DNA of 64,000 nucleotides from Acheta domesticus. Taxonomy: Eukaryota; Arthropoda; Insecta; Orthoptera; Gryllidae. The stretch is taken from positions 2,829,371-2,893,370 of the forward strand of contig JAHLJT010000631.1 of assembly GCA_031308135.1 (NCBI GenBank). Reading direction: 5' to 3'. Position numbers and translations under genes: made by a program. Of this stretch, positions 11,443 to 24,254 are shown in pieces (position 1 is the stretch's first letter; each line of letters opens with the position of its first letter). Below the pieces are notes generated by a model. It saw nothing but the letters and a program-made list of their open reading frames with translations, had not been told where the DNA came from and searched no databases.

Positions 11443-12889
11443 TTGAAAACAACGATATCGATTCAAAATAAAAGTGGCTGTACATACCAAACGAGCTGGC
11501 ATTAGTACGTCAATGCCAACAATTCATTAGCAGTTATGTTCACATTTATCAAGACCACAATGTTCTGTTCGCCGTAGCAATAATGAAAGTAGATATTTTA
11601 ATATTTTAGATGTTTACATTTTTACGATATATTTTTTGAAAAATGTATTTTCTAGCGTGATTTAATAAACATTACTAATTCTTACACATATGCAATGCTA
11701 CGACACGAATTGAAATAATGCAAACGTTATTAATAAAAATATTGAGACTAATTTACAATTTTTTATCTAAAAATATATATCACGTTGAGCCAGATTTTAA
11801 AAAAAGTCATTAAACAATAGTGACAACAATGTGATTATTTTCCCGCCCCTCTTGTGAACATTCCACTGCACAATGTCTCTTTCACAGTAACAAACACTCT
11901 GAATGAGGGAGCAAGAATTTTCAGGAAGACTTCCTAACTGGCGAAATGCCAGAACATTTCCGCCATTATTCGTTAGCACAGTAATAAACACCAACGCAAC
12001 GTCTTGGTAATGTAGTACAAAATTTCAGGTGGGTTGCATGTAACGAAGTTTCTGCCGTAACCTCTTGAGAAATCGTGCAAGAATGAGCGGCATAATTGCT
12101 GAAATGGATTTTGAAAGTGGTCCTCGGTGCTCCCTGGGGGCGCGTTGCAAAGGGAAGAGGAAGGGAAATCCCTAATCTACCCGTCGCGGCGCCAGGGGGT
12201 GGGGAGCGGGTCCTGGGCCAATGAGACGCTCCGAAAGGCACTGCTATGAGCTGGATCTAGAGAGGAAACTCTACTTGAATCGATGATTTTAACAAGAAAA
12301 TATGTCAACTTCTTTCGTAAAAAGAGTTGAGATATACATTTTCTTTGTAATTCTTTAAGCTTTAACTCAGCATAAAAATGAAAAGTATATTTATTAAATT
12401 AACTGTTCGTTATCCGTAATCAATTGCAGATACAATTTTTGATTACGCCTAGACAGCCTGTTATGTAATAAAAAACAACAAAAACAATGGTATGTCTTCA
12501 GAATACTGAAGGCGGTATTTTTCTGGCAAACGTAGTGCTGTTAGATGAAGGGTGCATCATAACAATATTCCTGATAAGGTGACAATTATAATAAAAAAGA
12601 TTATCAACATTTTAGCTTGAGCGTGAGAGATAATCAAACCACGACACAAATTATATCTTACGCTTATTCTCACACGAATGACTACGGAATTTCTGCTGTA
12701 ACTACTGAATCTCAACATTTTACTGAAATCAGCGGCATTTTTTGCCTCGCAGCGTCCACAAGCATAGGAAAAGAATATTCTAAAAAGAAGCATCTTATGC
12801 ATTCAAATGCGCAAAAGTACGTAAGAACTCCTAACTCCTAAAAGTACGTAAGAACTGTAGTGCGCCTAAATTACAGCAGCTCTATTCAA
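11443..12889. other. AT-rich stretch, nothing recognised
   Basis: Mostly AT-rich, with one GC-richer patch at 12110-12245. Only short open frames without family signatures. Confidence 0.5.
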
Positions 12890-13245
12890 TGCACTGCATG
12901 GAGGCGATGATGGCAGACCCCATTGGCTGCCGACCTGACCGATCTCCCGGCGTATGTTGTAGTGTAGAGCAGTGCATGTTGGTATAATTGTGTGTGTGTG
13001 TGTGTGTAATGGGTGAGGATAGGACAAGGAAGAGGAAGGAAAGACCGCGCGCTGTCCATGGCCAGTTTGTTAAGGTAATGCTCCGGCATTCGCCTTGTGT
13101 TGATTGGAGAAACCACGGAAATCTACAGGTCAGAGAAAGCCGGCCGCTGGAATTCTCCTCCAGACAGCGACTGAATTCGACCTAGCCGATAAGCTAGCGC
13201 AATTGCAACGACCATATTTTCAGAACATGGAAGTTTTTACAGAAT
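12890..13245 (-). mobile_element. Long SINE, copy 1 (internally deleted, alternative head)
   Basis: It shares the central body of the family: ggatagGacaaggaagagg, atcgcgcgc, gctccggcattcgcc, gttgattggagaaaccacgg, aattctcctcc and gaattcgacctag. About 90 bp of the tail-side body are deleted. Beyond gaattcgacctag it does not continue into the tRNA-like head seen in most copies. Instead it runs into aagctagcgcaattgcaacg...ttttcagaac...gtttttacagaa, a sequence shared only with copy 2. A short (GT)n tract lies inside. Confidence 0.8.
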
Positions 13246-13849
13246 TCTCAAATTGACAAGATAGGACCGTGCTTGTAAGTGAATGGGGATAGATCTCAAC
13301 TCAGCGCAACAGACGTAGAAATGGTTGTGGAGTGTTGCATGGCTTTATACTGAAACTAATCAAAATGAACATTTATCAAAATACATGACACATGACAAGC
13401 TTACCAAAAAAACTTACCCCAATCTACATTATGTTTTAAAATGTTAATTAAATAAAAAATATGAACACTTTGGAAAGAGTTAAATTGGCAGTCTTTTCGA
13501 GAAAACAGTCCTTGAATGACTAAATCACTTAACTTTTATGTAAAAAATATTATGCTGAAGTTCGGGAAATATACACTGGGGTCCAGTACAAATAAGATAA
13601 GAATTTCTAAACATTGATATTAATTTTAAAATACCGACCTCGTAAATGAGAGTGCCGTAATTCCTCTAGACCCACGCAAACTGGTGCGCTGTGGGAAAAG
13701 CCAATTCGTATGTTGCGGACTGCACAACAGAAATCCGCCGAAATGTGCGGAAAATGTGACAGCCTCCCCTTCCCTGCCCGGGAATCGCGACGAAACCAAT
13801 CTCTTTCCCCATACGTCATATACAGTTTTACTGTTTTTCCGACCAAATA
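13246..13849. other. AT-rich to mixed stretch, nothing recognised
   Basis: No repeat or coding signature resolved between copy 1 of the SINE and the next CpG-rich island. Confidence 0.45.
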
Positions 13850-14195
13850 AATACACCAAGACATTGGGCGCAGATGTCACACTGGCTGGAGGAGCGCGCG
13901 ACACAGCGGCAGCTCGGAGAACGGGGGAGAAACGTACCCGCGCCCGAGCCCCGTCCGCCTGCGGTGCTCGGGAAATTCCCTAATGCGGCGGGAGCCAGGA
14001 CCTCCTCCCCCCCTTCACTCGCCAATGCCCGGCAGGGCGGCGCTGGGCAGGGCTCCAGTCCCTTCCCCGCCACGCCCCTCGAGGCCACTGGCCCTTCCCC
14101 GCCTCGCCCTTCTCCGAACCGACCACCACGAGTGCCCCGGTGCCGCCACCCCCGCCGGAGTGACGCGGCGCGGCCGTACGCGGTGATGCGGCTTC
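13850..14195. other. CpG-rich island
   Basis: The stretch is dense in CpG and C-rich (cccgcgcccgagccccg and similar) with sharp edges to AT-rich DNA. Open frames on both strands overlap each other and have biased, repeat-like composition, so I do not call a gene. It could be a CpG island of an unseen promoter or the GC-rich body of a repeat. Confidence 0.5.
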
Positions 14196-14196
14196 C

Positions 14197-14722
14197 ATTG
14201 ATTGATTGTTAGTGATTCCGGGAGCGTCAACTGCTGAGGTCATTAGTCCAGTAAGTGTAGAGCATGCTTTCTTTATCGGGAGGTGGCGGTGATCTTCCCC
14301 CGCTGGATGGCAAAATCCGGCGCCGATCTGCCGTCGACTAGAGGGGATTTCCTCAACCAGGTATCTCCCACCAGCGGGGCACCGTCCCAGGCGGGAAAAG
14401 TTCTTAAACCTCGACCAGTCTCCCGGCATGTGTTGTAGTGTAGTGCATGTTAGTGTAAATGTTAGTGTAAGTGTATGTCTGTGTGTGTGAGAGGATAGGA
14501 CAAGGAAGAGGAAGGAAAGATCGCGCGCTGGCCGTGGCCCGTATGTAAGGGTACTGCCCCGGCATTCGCCTAATGTTGATCGGAGAAACCACGGAAAACT
14601 ATCAGTCAGAGCTGCCGGCCGCTAGAATTCTCCTCCAGTACGCATCTGAATTCGACCTAGCTGACAAGCTAGTGCAATTTCAACGTCCATGTTTTCGGAA
14701 CTTGGACGTTTTTACAGAAATA
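14197..14722 (-). mobile_element. Long SINE, copy 2 (alternative head)
   Basis: It begins with the tail remnant ttgattgattg (reverse of an (ATCA)n-type tail) and then gtcaactgctgaggtcatta. It carries the full body through gaattcgacctag and ends with gctagtgcaatttcaacgtcc...gtttttacagaaat, the same alternative head as copy 1. The tRNA-like promoter region of the other copies is absent. Confidence 0.85.
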
Positions 14723-15049
14723 TAGTTTGAATCGATATATCTCGTCATATTAATCAATATATGCGATAGTCCCAATTTTTTAAAACTTAAAATATGGAAT
14801 GTAACTGATAGAACAAAACAAACGCTACCTTTATCGAGCAGCCTATCTCTCTCGCCCGAGTCATCCCAGTGGCTTCTTAGTATTTCCTACGTCTTTCCCC
14901 GCATGTCGCACACGAAGAGGCGAACTACGCACGCACCATGGGTGTAGTCATTGCACCGTTCTTGGGAAAACTGAATATTGACCCTTCGAGATGGCCCTTA
15001 GCGATCAGTCTTAGATTTTACTTTCTCGCCTAGTACTTACTCAGTATAA
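14723..15049. other. Unassigned mixed sequence
   Basis: Nothing recognised between the SINE and the next inverted-repeat element. Confidence 0.45.
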
Positions 15050-15297
15050 AGTATTGTAATGCTGCGGGGGAAAACGGCGATTTTTCGACGGAAATACACT
15101 TAAAGCCTCGCTCGGGTAAAGAAACATCGTTCCTGTGTGTAGTAAATTACTTCCTGTAACGCGTTGTGTAGTCAGAACCCACTTTTTGGTTTTTGCTACC
15201 GAAAAATTGACTGAACAGCAAAATGTCTGTCCGTCTGTGGTCAATGCTAGCGCTAGTTTTTCGGTCGAAAAATATCCTGCAGCATTACAATACTTTA
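15050..15297. mobile_element. Small inverted-repeat element (MITE-like)
   Basis: The ends are taaagtattgtaatgctgc (15050) and gcagcattacaatacttta (to 15297), perfect reverse complements over about 19 bp with weaker pairing further in (tttttcgac / gtcgaaaa). The interior holds gtagtaaattacttcct and gtctgtccgtctg motifs that recur at 48270-48300, 48868-48912 and 60515-60545. No target duplication was found. Confidence 0.6.
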
Positions 15298-16240
15298 CGC
15301 ATGCAAACTATTCTGTGTAAGCAGTATGCAGGGAAGGAAAATAATCTGGGGTTTTCTTTGAAACAGAGAACGAAAGAGACAGAGGCGAATAACACAAGAT
15401 TTATTTGGATTGGGGAATTCAAATTCCCAAATCGTGGCTGGTTTGTTTGCGAAACTATTCCAAAATGATACACCAGGAAGTAACAAAAAATGGGGCACGT
15501 CAATTAATTACAAATGAAAAAAAAATATTGAAAACGCACTAAGTGAGAATGAGGAATTTTAATCCAAACAATTCATAATTTAAATGTTTTAAATTTCAAC
15601 TTAGATGTTAGGTTCGTGAATAAATAAAACATAATTTGATAGACACGAAATTAACTTGGTATTATTTGTGTAAGTAATATGACGACAAAAAAGAAAGAAT
15701 GGAAAACATTGGGCATCCACGAGAACTAAAACACTCAGGTATAAATTATGAAATATCTTTAGTTTGAAAACAACTTCAATACCTAATCTTACAATATTCC
15801 GACGTCGCTGCAGCACGCAATTTTTCTTATTCACTATATTTCCCCCTCATTTCTTTACTCGTTTCATCGTGGTTTTATTTTTATTTTTACTAACGGCGCG
15901 GAAAGCACTCGTGTTTGAATGTCAAAACACCAGCTGCGCCTTGATTTCTGTCGTATGTTAATTCACATCTTCACAAACCATAACATCTGATCACCCATAT
16001 TACAGGATGGGATTAGGTTTAATAAGATCTGACTCGCAAGAACCGCAATAATTGGCGCACAATGACGGCAGTATATTTCGTGCGACGGAGCAGTACATCA
16101 CCGAGAGAAAGGGAACGGACATCGTAAACGCGTTAAATTTCTAATTCATTCCGCGTCATTTGCATTTCAATTACTACCACCGGAACACGTTCAAAGGCAC
16201 CGGAGCAATTCCTCATCGCGGCGGCAGAAATTAAGTCATC
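15298..16240. other. AT-rich stretch, nothing recognised
   Basis: Short open frames only; no signatures. Confidence 0.45.
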
Positions 16241-16905
16241 GAGCAGGAAATGAGACAGCACGCGAGGGCCCGTGGCCTTCTGCACGCAGATCCGGCTGCT
16301 GACCGCCTCGCCCCGCTCCGTCCCGCCCCGCCTCGTCCTTCCTCGCCTCGTCCCTCCCCTCTCGTCCCGCCCCGCCTCGTCCCTCCCCTCTCGTCCCGCC
16401 CCGCCTCGTCCCGCCCTGCCCTGTCCGCCCCGCCCTGCCCGCCCCGCCCTGCCCGCCCCGCCCGTCGTCATCCCGCCGCGCGCCACTCAGCCTTCCTCTC
16501 CTCGTCCAAATCGAAACGATACAAATAACTTTTAACGGCGAGAGAAAAATTCGGTAATGGTTCTCACGTTATTTTTCTGGCACGTCGCACAAAGGGGGGC
16601 TCGGCTTCCATCGGCGCGTGCTGAGGGCTGGGAGGGCGGGGGAGAAGAGGAAAGGCGGCGGGCGTCTCGGGCGAAGTGGCGCCGCGCAAATTTAACTCTA
16701 TCGAGCGCCGGCGCCCCGATCCACTCGCCTTGCGCTGGCGCCGGCGCCACCCGCCCGCCGCCCGCCCGCCCGTTCTGGCGCCGCTGTATTTTTGGGCCGA
16801 GTCCTCCACGGCCACTTCCACTCCATCCGCTGCGCCGCGCCGCGCCGCGCCGAGCCGCGCCCACTGGGCCGCTCGCCGCCGCCGCCGTTACGATAGCTGT
16901 TTAGG
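16241..16905. other. CpG-rich island with CCCGC/CTCGTC repeats
   Basis: From 16308 to 16462 a degenerate array of cgtcccgccccgcctcgtcc-type units runs without a break. From about 16600 to 16900 the sequence is CpG-rich and ends in a pure (GCGCC)n pentamer run at 16832-16861. Several long frames on both strands arise only because C/G-rich repeats lack stops; they are Arg/Pro/Ala-rich and not credible proteins. Confidence 0.6.
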
Positions 16906-18790
16906 AACACGGGTCAATAAAGAATAACTCTTCAAGGAAACCTTCTCGAATGGGAGAGGGAAATGTCGAAATTACTGATTTGTTTCTGGTGGTTGACTCA
17001 TCCGATATACAAATTGACATGCGTAGCCTTTCAGATAATTCACTGTAATTAATTTAATTCCTAATCTACTGGAGATAGTGTGTGAATTAGAACACTTGTG
17101 AATGAGTAATGAGTTTATTTCAAGGCAAAGTGTGGTGATAAAAAGTAGTAGTATTCTTCTTATAGCTCCAAATTCGAACTAGATAATAACTCGTTGCCGA
17201 AAGGTCACGATATCATGTTACGATTAAAGAAAAATGATTGTTGACTTCCTCAGTTGTTTCACGATGTTTGTACTTGCATCGCTCACTGAATAATCTTTCC
17301 TCGGAAACATCCTCAAGGGCCTACAATAAATACTATTCCTGGATATTTTCATGCTTCAATAAATGAATTTCTACACAGATACGAATATCAGTAACTAATG
17401 CATCTACCAGGAATATACGAGGAAGAATATTAGGTGCAACTTCTTGAAGAAAATATAAGTGAGAAAGATCTAGTTATTTCTTCATCACGGAAACATTTCG
17501 GCAGAAAAGTGAATTAACGTAAGTATACTTCTCTCAATATTAACGATATTGATATTACCAAAAAATTCTTAATGAAATTATTTTGTGCCGTTTCTTTCGT
17601 ATGATTGACTCATTGAAAGAACGGGTTTTGATTAAATAACTGATTTATCGTATTCGTAAGCGTGAATATTGCTTCAAAGATAATTCTAGTCCAATTTAAA
17701 GGATTTGGAGATGTACGATGAAATCACGATTTAGAGGGAAGAATCATATACATCAGACCTCACAGATACTCCAAACCGCAACATAAATATTTCAATGCAG
17801 CAGGTCCCACGTGCCCATTTCGTGTGTTTATAGGACAGAGGAGCACACATTCGATTGCCCTACTTTCCTTATTACGTATGGTCATTTGTGATTTACAAGT
17901 CCGAAAGCCCAATGTATCAGAATCTTACGTTATAGCTCCGATGACAGGTTGACATAAGCAAGGATACTCAAACTCAGTGACCCACACATTTAACTTCAAA
18001 GAAATACGATTCGAGCCCAGAAAGAAAACTAATGAAAATGACATACTAAAACATACGAGAAGTTACTTGCACCAGGAAGTACATAAAGTGTAATAGAAGA
18101 GTGTTACATAAAATAAATAACACGTTCTTCCCCCATTTCTTAATGTGTTCGGAAATATTACACTCAATGAACGAAGAACCAATATGTACGAAACTGCGGA
18201 AAACGATGCAGATCACAGAAGACATTATTGTAGTCGTAATTATCATCAAAAATAATTTAGCATCTATGCTAGAAAAATGAGAAATATAACATTCCACACT
18301 TTTAAAAGACTCATTCAGAGCATGATTCAGTTAAAACTGTTTTTTGTAGTTTCAAATGCCTACTCTGCTGGAAGAGAACATACTCAGAAAATTAAAAATT
18401 AAAATCATATTAAAAGTCTAGACGGATACAATAAATGGTCGAATGACACCGTATTAATCTGATGGATGACACATCTTATCTCCGTGACCAGCTGTAAAAT
18501 ATCCTTCGTAATCGAAAGATTATCTCTGACAGTTTTTTAAATGCCATCATTATTCTTTTCCAATAACAGTAAAATCTTGATAATTAGAATTCTGTACAAC
18601 CAGATTCTTTTCCTTTCATATTCGTGCACGAATTAATTTACTTCAAAATGTAAAATATTACGGAATATTTATCTCAATACCATGAGTTGCATGTTGTTTT
18701 CCCATCGTATCGAAAAAACAATCTGTTCCTCCCCGTGAATGCCGCGCTATATCACGGTATGATTGCTAGCACACAACGATATGTAATAAA
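16906..18790. other. AT-rich stretch, nothing recognised
   Basis: Featureless AT-rich DNA with frequent stops in all frames. Confidence 0.5.
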
Positions 18791-19406
18791 TAGGGCTAGG
18801 ATTTTGGTGACCTCAAAACTACATAAAAATGCACTAAAGAGAGTGCATTTATCCCCTAAAAATCCTTCAAAAATGCTTAAAACATATCCACCTCGTGATT
18901 TTTACACTGCGAAATATTTCTTTCTTCGGTTAAGCCAATAATTTGCCATGATAAAATATTTGCAATGTAATGAATACTGTAAAACTTAGCTAGGAATCGA
19001 AGTTAATATATTATTTATTACAGTGAATAAAATTTTATCAATATTGATTACAATTTATTGTTGTTGTTTACTTACAATTTACGTTCATATTAAAAAAACA
19101 TTGAATTCTGAGTTGCAATGTGTCGCAAAGATAATTTTTACATTTTCAAATACAAATGATTGACGATTTTTAGCTAGGAGCCACGTAAGTACTAAAAAAT
19201 GAAATAAAACTATTGATAAAAAGTAAAAAATTACAAATGACCTCAAAACAAAATGCAAAACAATGCGTTTTCAACCAAAGAATAACAAAATGCCCGATCA
19301 AATACATGTTGAACGTCTCAAAACACTCCGAAATAGTCAGTACCAAAGAAGAAGTTTTTCTCAAGAACGAGAAAAAAGCTACAAAACCATCAAAATCCTA
19401 GCCCTA
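18791..19406 (+). mobile_element. Non-autonomous hAT-like element, TAGGG type
   Basis: The left end TAGGGCTAGGATTTTG is perfectly repeated in inverted form at the right end (caaaatcctagccctA, to 19406). The flanks are gtaataaa (18783-18790) and gtgataga (19407-19414), a 6/8 match and thus a worn 8-bp duplication as expected for hAT transposition. Subterminal regions are full of atgc(a/c)...aaaatgc motifs, as in the other TAGGG elements here. Open frames inside are short and show no transposase domain. The 616-bp length marks a non-autonomous copy. Confidence 0.8.
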
Positions 19407-21004
19407 GTGATAGACATTAATAACGAAACTAACACCACTAGAATAATAATTCTCCCTCGTCCAACACATTTTATCACGATTTACCTTTCTCTCGTCATTT
19501 CCAATGACGCTTAGCTGACTAACTGCGACATTCAAAGCATACCGTTCTTTTGATCTACAATTTGAGCATCTGAATCGCTGTTGCTTAGTTTACGGCAATA
19601 GCGTTATAACGTGACAACGAACTGTCAACCACATTCCAGTTATATCCGTAGTGTAGGTCAAACCACAAGATACGCTTTGACGCATGGTGACGTATGATAT
19701 CTCTTTGTCGGCACAATGTTGAAGTTCACAGGAAACTGTGTCGAAGTACCCCACCTCTCACCTAGTCCAACCACAAAAACTGTTATCAGAGAGCGTGGCA
19801 TCTGTCGAATTCCCACGCAATAGGAGGAGGGCTCGTGGCACTGCTTGTGACAGAAGCATGGGCAACAGCCAAGTCAAAGAATGCGCAAAACGAGCGCAGA
19901 ACGACAGGCTAAAGCAGCACCGTGTAACAGCCGGGGTAGTGTTGCCATAAGGATAACAATGGAATTCAAGACATCGGAAATATATTTCAGAGGAAATTGT
20001 TTATTTTTATACAATTAAAAATTACATCAAGCAAATAATATAACAATAAAATAGTAAAAAATAGGAATAATAATTACAAGTACACAACCAAATAGTAGAA
20101 TAAGATACATTTAATTTCACACTTTCAAGAATAACAGGTATTTTTCTAGGACGAGTTTCCCTGATTTTTCCAGGTTATTCAGGTAAATTTCCTTTAGTCT
20201 TCCACGACAAACTTTGTGAAGTGTTTCAGGGTATTTAAATAAAATATTAAATAAAAAATGCCTTTGGTCGGTATTAAAACACTGTTATCGACTGAGCCCT
20301 TTTCTCCTTTGCACAACTTTTCTCCTTTGCACAACTTTTCTCCTTTGCACAACTTTTCTCCAACACATTGTGAGAGAAACAGAGGCACTTCGAATCAAAA
20401 AGAACAACCTTTCTTAACCAACTTTTTAGCTCTCACACTCACATTGCACCGTAAAAAGAGAAAAATAACAATATATTCTTATCAAACAAATATTGTGCCA
20501 AAAATAACAATGAATTGGAGTTATTTGAAGGGGACTTCTTAGCTTTATCTATTGTAACAGAAATTTTTCTGACTTCCAACAATTCTGCAAAAAAATACCT
20601 GACTTTTCCAGATCATTGAAATTCCCTGAAATTTTCAGCGTTTTCCACGCTGAATAAATTGAAGTTTCACTATTAGATTTCATTTCTTGGTTAAAGAAGA
20701 TGAACTCTCAAACCAGACAGAAATTCCAGATGCCCAGTAAAGGAATTTGTCGTAGGTCACAAGTAGTCCCAAAACGGAGTTTCTTAATAGGTCTACGCGA
20801 AATTATAACAGAGTATAAAAAATTCAGAGCATTTGGCAGAATCAAAGAAATATCTGACGGGTTATCGGAACACTTATCAATATTCAGGAAATATCTCACT
20901 TTTTCAGGACTTGGCTGGGGCCACTTCCTCCAATCCTAAGCCGGCTCACTACCACTGCACCGAGCGCCACATTACACTCACCAGGTCTTCAGATTCGAGG
21001 TGTT
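19407..21004. other. AT-rich region with fragments of a TTTTCCAGG repeat
   Basis: No gene seen. Short blocks of the type ttccctga..ttttccagg occur at about 20135-20185, 20590-20640 and 20885-20920, and again at 37010-37050 and 37255-37345. They look like pieces of one old dispersed repeat whose ends I could not define. Confidence 0.4.
20300..20361 (+). repeat. 18-bp tandem repeat, about 3.4 units
   Basis: Perfect tandem copies of ttttctcctttgcacaac. The short frames across it on both strands simply translate the repeat. Confidence 0.95.
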
Positions 21005-21500
21005 CGTTAATTGATTGATTACTTATGATTCCGGGCATGTCAACTGCTATGGTCATCAGTCCCGTGTTAGTGGCAGTGATCTTGCCCCAGTCGATGGCGA
21101 GATCCGGCGCCGACTCGGGTTTATCCCTATTAGGTATCTCCCACCGGCGAGGCACCGCCCCAGCCGGAACAAGCTCTAAGCTCCCGACCGGTCTCCTGGC
21201 ATGTGGGGTAGTGTAATGCACGTTTGTGTGTGTGTGTGTAAGGGGTAGGATAGGACAAGGAATGGGTAGGAAAGATCGCGCGCGATCCATGGGTCTTTTG
21301 TTAGAGTACTGCTCCGGCATTCGCCTGGTATTGATCGGAGAAACCACGGAAAACCACCGATCAGAGCAGCCGGCAATAGAATCGGCGACTGAGTGTGACA
21401 TAGATATCTAGCTAGTGTCGAATATCCTGCTACCTTCGGGACTCGAATCTAAAACCTCCCGGAGAGAGGCTCTGCAGTGACATCAGTTCGTGTTCTCTGA
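21005..21500 (-). mobile_element. Long SINE, copy 3
   Basis: It starts with the tail remnant ttaattgattgattactta and includes the body (gcgatggcgagatccggcgcc-like, gtatctcccaccgg, ggaaagatcgcgcgc, gatcggagaaaccacgg, agagcagccgg). It ends in the tRNA-like head on the minus strand (gggactcgaatcta as B box, cagtgacatcagt). A (GT)n stretch lies at about 21224-21238. Confidence 0.9.
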
Positions 21501-21616
21501 AACAGAATCTACAAAAATTCTGCAACCACCAAGAGTAGAAAACTACTGGTGATTCAATACCACATGTTTTCTCGCATTACAGGGAACGGTTACGTAATGT
21601 AATATTCAATTTCTGC

Positions 21617-21676
21617 CCAGTTTGAGTCAAGCGTGTCACGCTTGATAAATGATGTGACGTGCTTGACTCAAACTGG
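21617..21676. repeat. 60-bp hairpin
   Basis: Arms ccagtttgagtcaagcgtg and its reverse complement (23 bp, nearly perfect) enclose a loop of about 14 bases. It could be a very small foldback or a structured RNA segment; nothing decides between them. Confidence 0.8.
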
Positions 21677-22589
21677 TCTTTTGGATAACCGGTGGCCTCA
21701 ACTCTTCGTCTTCCCACAACTGAGCTTGCAGTCTTGCGCAATGCGAGTTTCAAGTATTGCCTCTATGGAACCCGTATGTTTACGACAGCCCTAGACCTAG
21801 GCCTCCTTTTTTGGATAGGCCTGGGTTTGATCCATACTGTTTAAATAGGCCGGATGTGGACAATTTTTTAAGAATGTTTATAGTACATTAGCCTTGCGAG
21901 AATGTTAATAGTTGTTCATCACCTTGTGGTTTTATATACTATGTACATTTTCTTCAACTCATCATTGTCATGTAAATTTACTATTTTAAAATTGGAAGCG
22001 CACACCAGTAACGTGTTCTATTCGTCAAGTAAAGCCTTCAGAACACGAAAATTCCTCATTATTTCTATCGGAATTCCTAAGCCGAACCTCAATAATCCGC
22101 ACTCCACCATACCTGGAAGATTTTACAACTTTCCGCCCGCCAGTAGCCCTGGCGAGGCGGTCGTTTATTTCGTTTAGGGGCGTACATGCGCCGCAGCTCT
22201 ATGCCTTACGGGGCAAAGAAGGGGGCAGCTTATTAACTAACTTAATACTAACTTAACCTATGGACGAAGCCGACACTTTGGCCGGCAACCTAAGGTTTAC
22301 ATTCTTGTTGAGAGTTCTTTCGTCTCGCCTTGTTTCTGCAGTTTTCTTGCGTTAATTTTGTATCATTCACACACACATTCATATTAAGATTTATATACAG
22401 TTCACACACGCACGCACTTCCACACGACACTATGTACACTAATATACACTGCACGTTTCGCTACGGCGCCGACATTTCTCAAAGCGTCCGTGGCGGCTAG
22501 GCAGTGTGCGCCCTGGTGGCGATAGCTGGCGGGTACCTGGAAGATGTGTTCCCCGTTTCGGGGCAAGAGCGTTGCAGTGTGTCCCATGC
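21677..22589. other. Unassigned mixed sequence
   Basis: No gene or resolved repeat. Confidence 0.45.
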
Positions 22590-22850
22590 GAGAGCTCCCT
22601 CCGGCGGAGGCGGAAGCCGCGAGACGACAGGCGGTGGGGGGGGGGAGGTCGCGTGGGGTCACTGTCCCCGCGCCCCTCACAGGAAGAGCGTCATTTCACC
22701 CTGCGGGGGGCGGGGGCGGCGCGCGCCTCATCCGGATTTATGGGGTTTTGATGGCGGCGATGGCGCGTGACAGCGACTCCTCCGCTGCCAGGTGGCGCGG
22801 CGCGGCGCGGCGCGGCGGCGACGCTCGCCCTATGCAGTCCCTGGATACAG
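22590..22850. other. CpG-rich island with (GGCGC)n
   Basis: GC-rich block ending in a pure ggcgc pentamer run at 22795-22819, the same unit in reverse sense as at 16832 and 54272. Overlapping frames on both strands are compositional. Confidence 0.55.
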
Positions 22851-23338
22851 AGAGTAGCGCAACTGACGCCATTTAATATCCTCTCACCCGATGGCCCCGC
22901 CAGGCAGCATTCAGGAGCTCAAGGAAAATTAGAACAATTGATGACATTTAAGATTATTAATATTGATTTGGGATAGATTCATGGTTCTCAACATACAGAA
23001 TATCTCACTGTCCTAATTTTCCTGGCAACTGGATATAAAAGATGGCGGGATCGGTAGAACAATGGAATGCGCTACTCTCTGTACCTAGGGACTTTAGCTC
23101 GCCCGCACCTACCTAAAGGCAGCGACGCAGCCTTTCGAAATTTGGAGGAGTTGGAGCTGAACTACAGTGCGCCAAGGCGGTTTCTCCACAGTCTGAACAC
23201 TCGGTTATAGTGAACCCAAGTCACTAGTCCAGTTTCACTTACATTAGAATCAAGCATAACAATATTCGATTTTACTGAACTCTAAACCTCGATTGCACTG
23301 AACGTAAGAAATACGTCCTGGAAATTAACTTCCTCCTG
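22851..23338. other. Unassigned mixed sequence
   Basis: No gene seen. Confidence 0.4.
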
Positions 23339-23341
23339 GGA

Positions 23342-23401
<60 letters not shown>
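23339..23401 (+). repeat. (TA)n microsatellite
   Basis: About 30 TA units with one early interruption. As at 9775, it may be the tail of a degraded LINE, but I see no coding remnant beside it. Confidence 0.9.
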
Positions 23402-24254
23402 CCTCAGTGGCCACAAAATCTAGACAAATCATAATGTAGTGGAGAAGTAGCGGAAGCTCCCCTGAGGTGGAGATGGCGGACCTGGAATGTTCAATTGCCA
23501 TCAATCGCATTAGCCGTTTGCGCCACGCTGCTTCCGAAAGGATCTCGTATGTTATTACGCGAGTAAAATGGCCTTTGGATGGTATTCCAACAGTGCAGGA
23601 GGCAATGAAGGGTGTCAAGGTTACATTACTATAGTTGGACACAGAGGACAATGCAGAATCAAGTACGAAGGAGTACGAACTCTGGAGAAGGATTTAGAGA
23701 AACTACTAATGAAAAGTAAACTAAGAAAACAATTGAAAATTGATTTTTTAAGATCAAATAAAAAAGTCGAAATTTTTAATTTGCGCTGTTTATGTATTCT
23801 GCTGTATCTTCATATCAATGAAATTAATCATTGCGAAGAAAATCTGTTTATGTACTAAACCTTTGCATTTTCCCCTCCACAGTACCCCTGAGGAGGCAGG
23901 AATTTATTTTTCTTAATGGTTACAGTGTGTGCTGTTGCCTTGCGGCTTAAGGAGCTCAAAGGGAGGTTTTTTTTTCTTCTAACTAAAATCAACTATAACT
24001 TGATTTTAGTTAAGTAACTAAAAGTTGAAAGTAGTTAAAAGTTTAAGTAACTAAACTAGTTTACTAACGTATCACTTTGACATACCTAACTTAAACGAAA
24101 AGGTTTATTATTTTATTTGTCTTAACCCTAAGTAAATTTTTTCTTAACGATGTCTTGGTGAAATGTTCTTTTTACTTATTCCATTCACGCATCATTCATT
24201 CTTGTTTCTTGTGGTGAACCTCTGATATAGTGAATCGAAAACGTTAGTTCCCAG
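23402..24254. other. Unassigned, AT-rich
   Basis: Contains a run of taacta/agttaa repeats at about 23975-24070 with self-complementary pieces (aactaaaatcaa / ttgattttagtt). No gene recognised. Confidence 0.4.

Noticed and set aside
13850..14195. First exon of a host gene in a CpG island
   Set aside because: No Kozak-supported frame with balanced composition, no convincing donor site, and identical islands occur repeatedly in the window.
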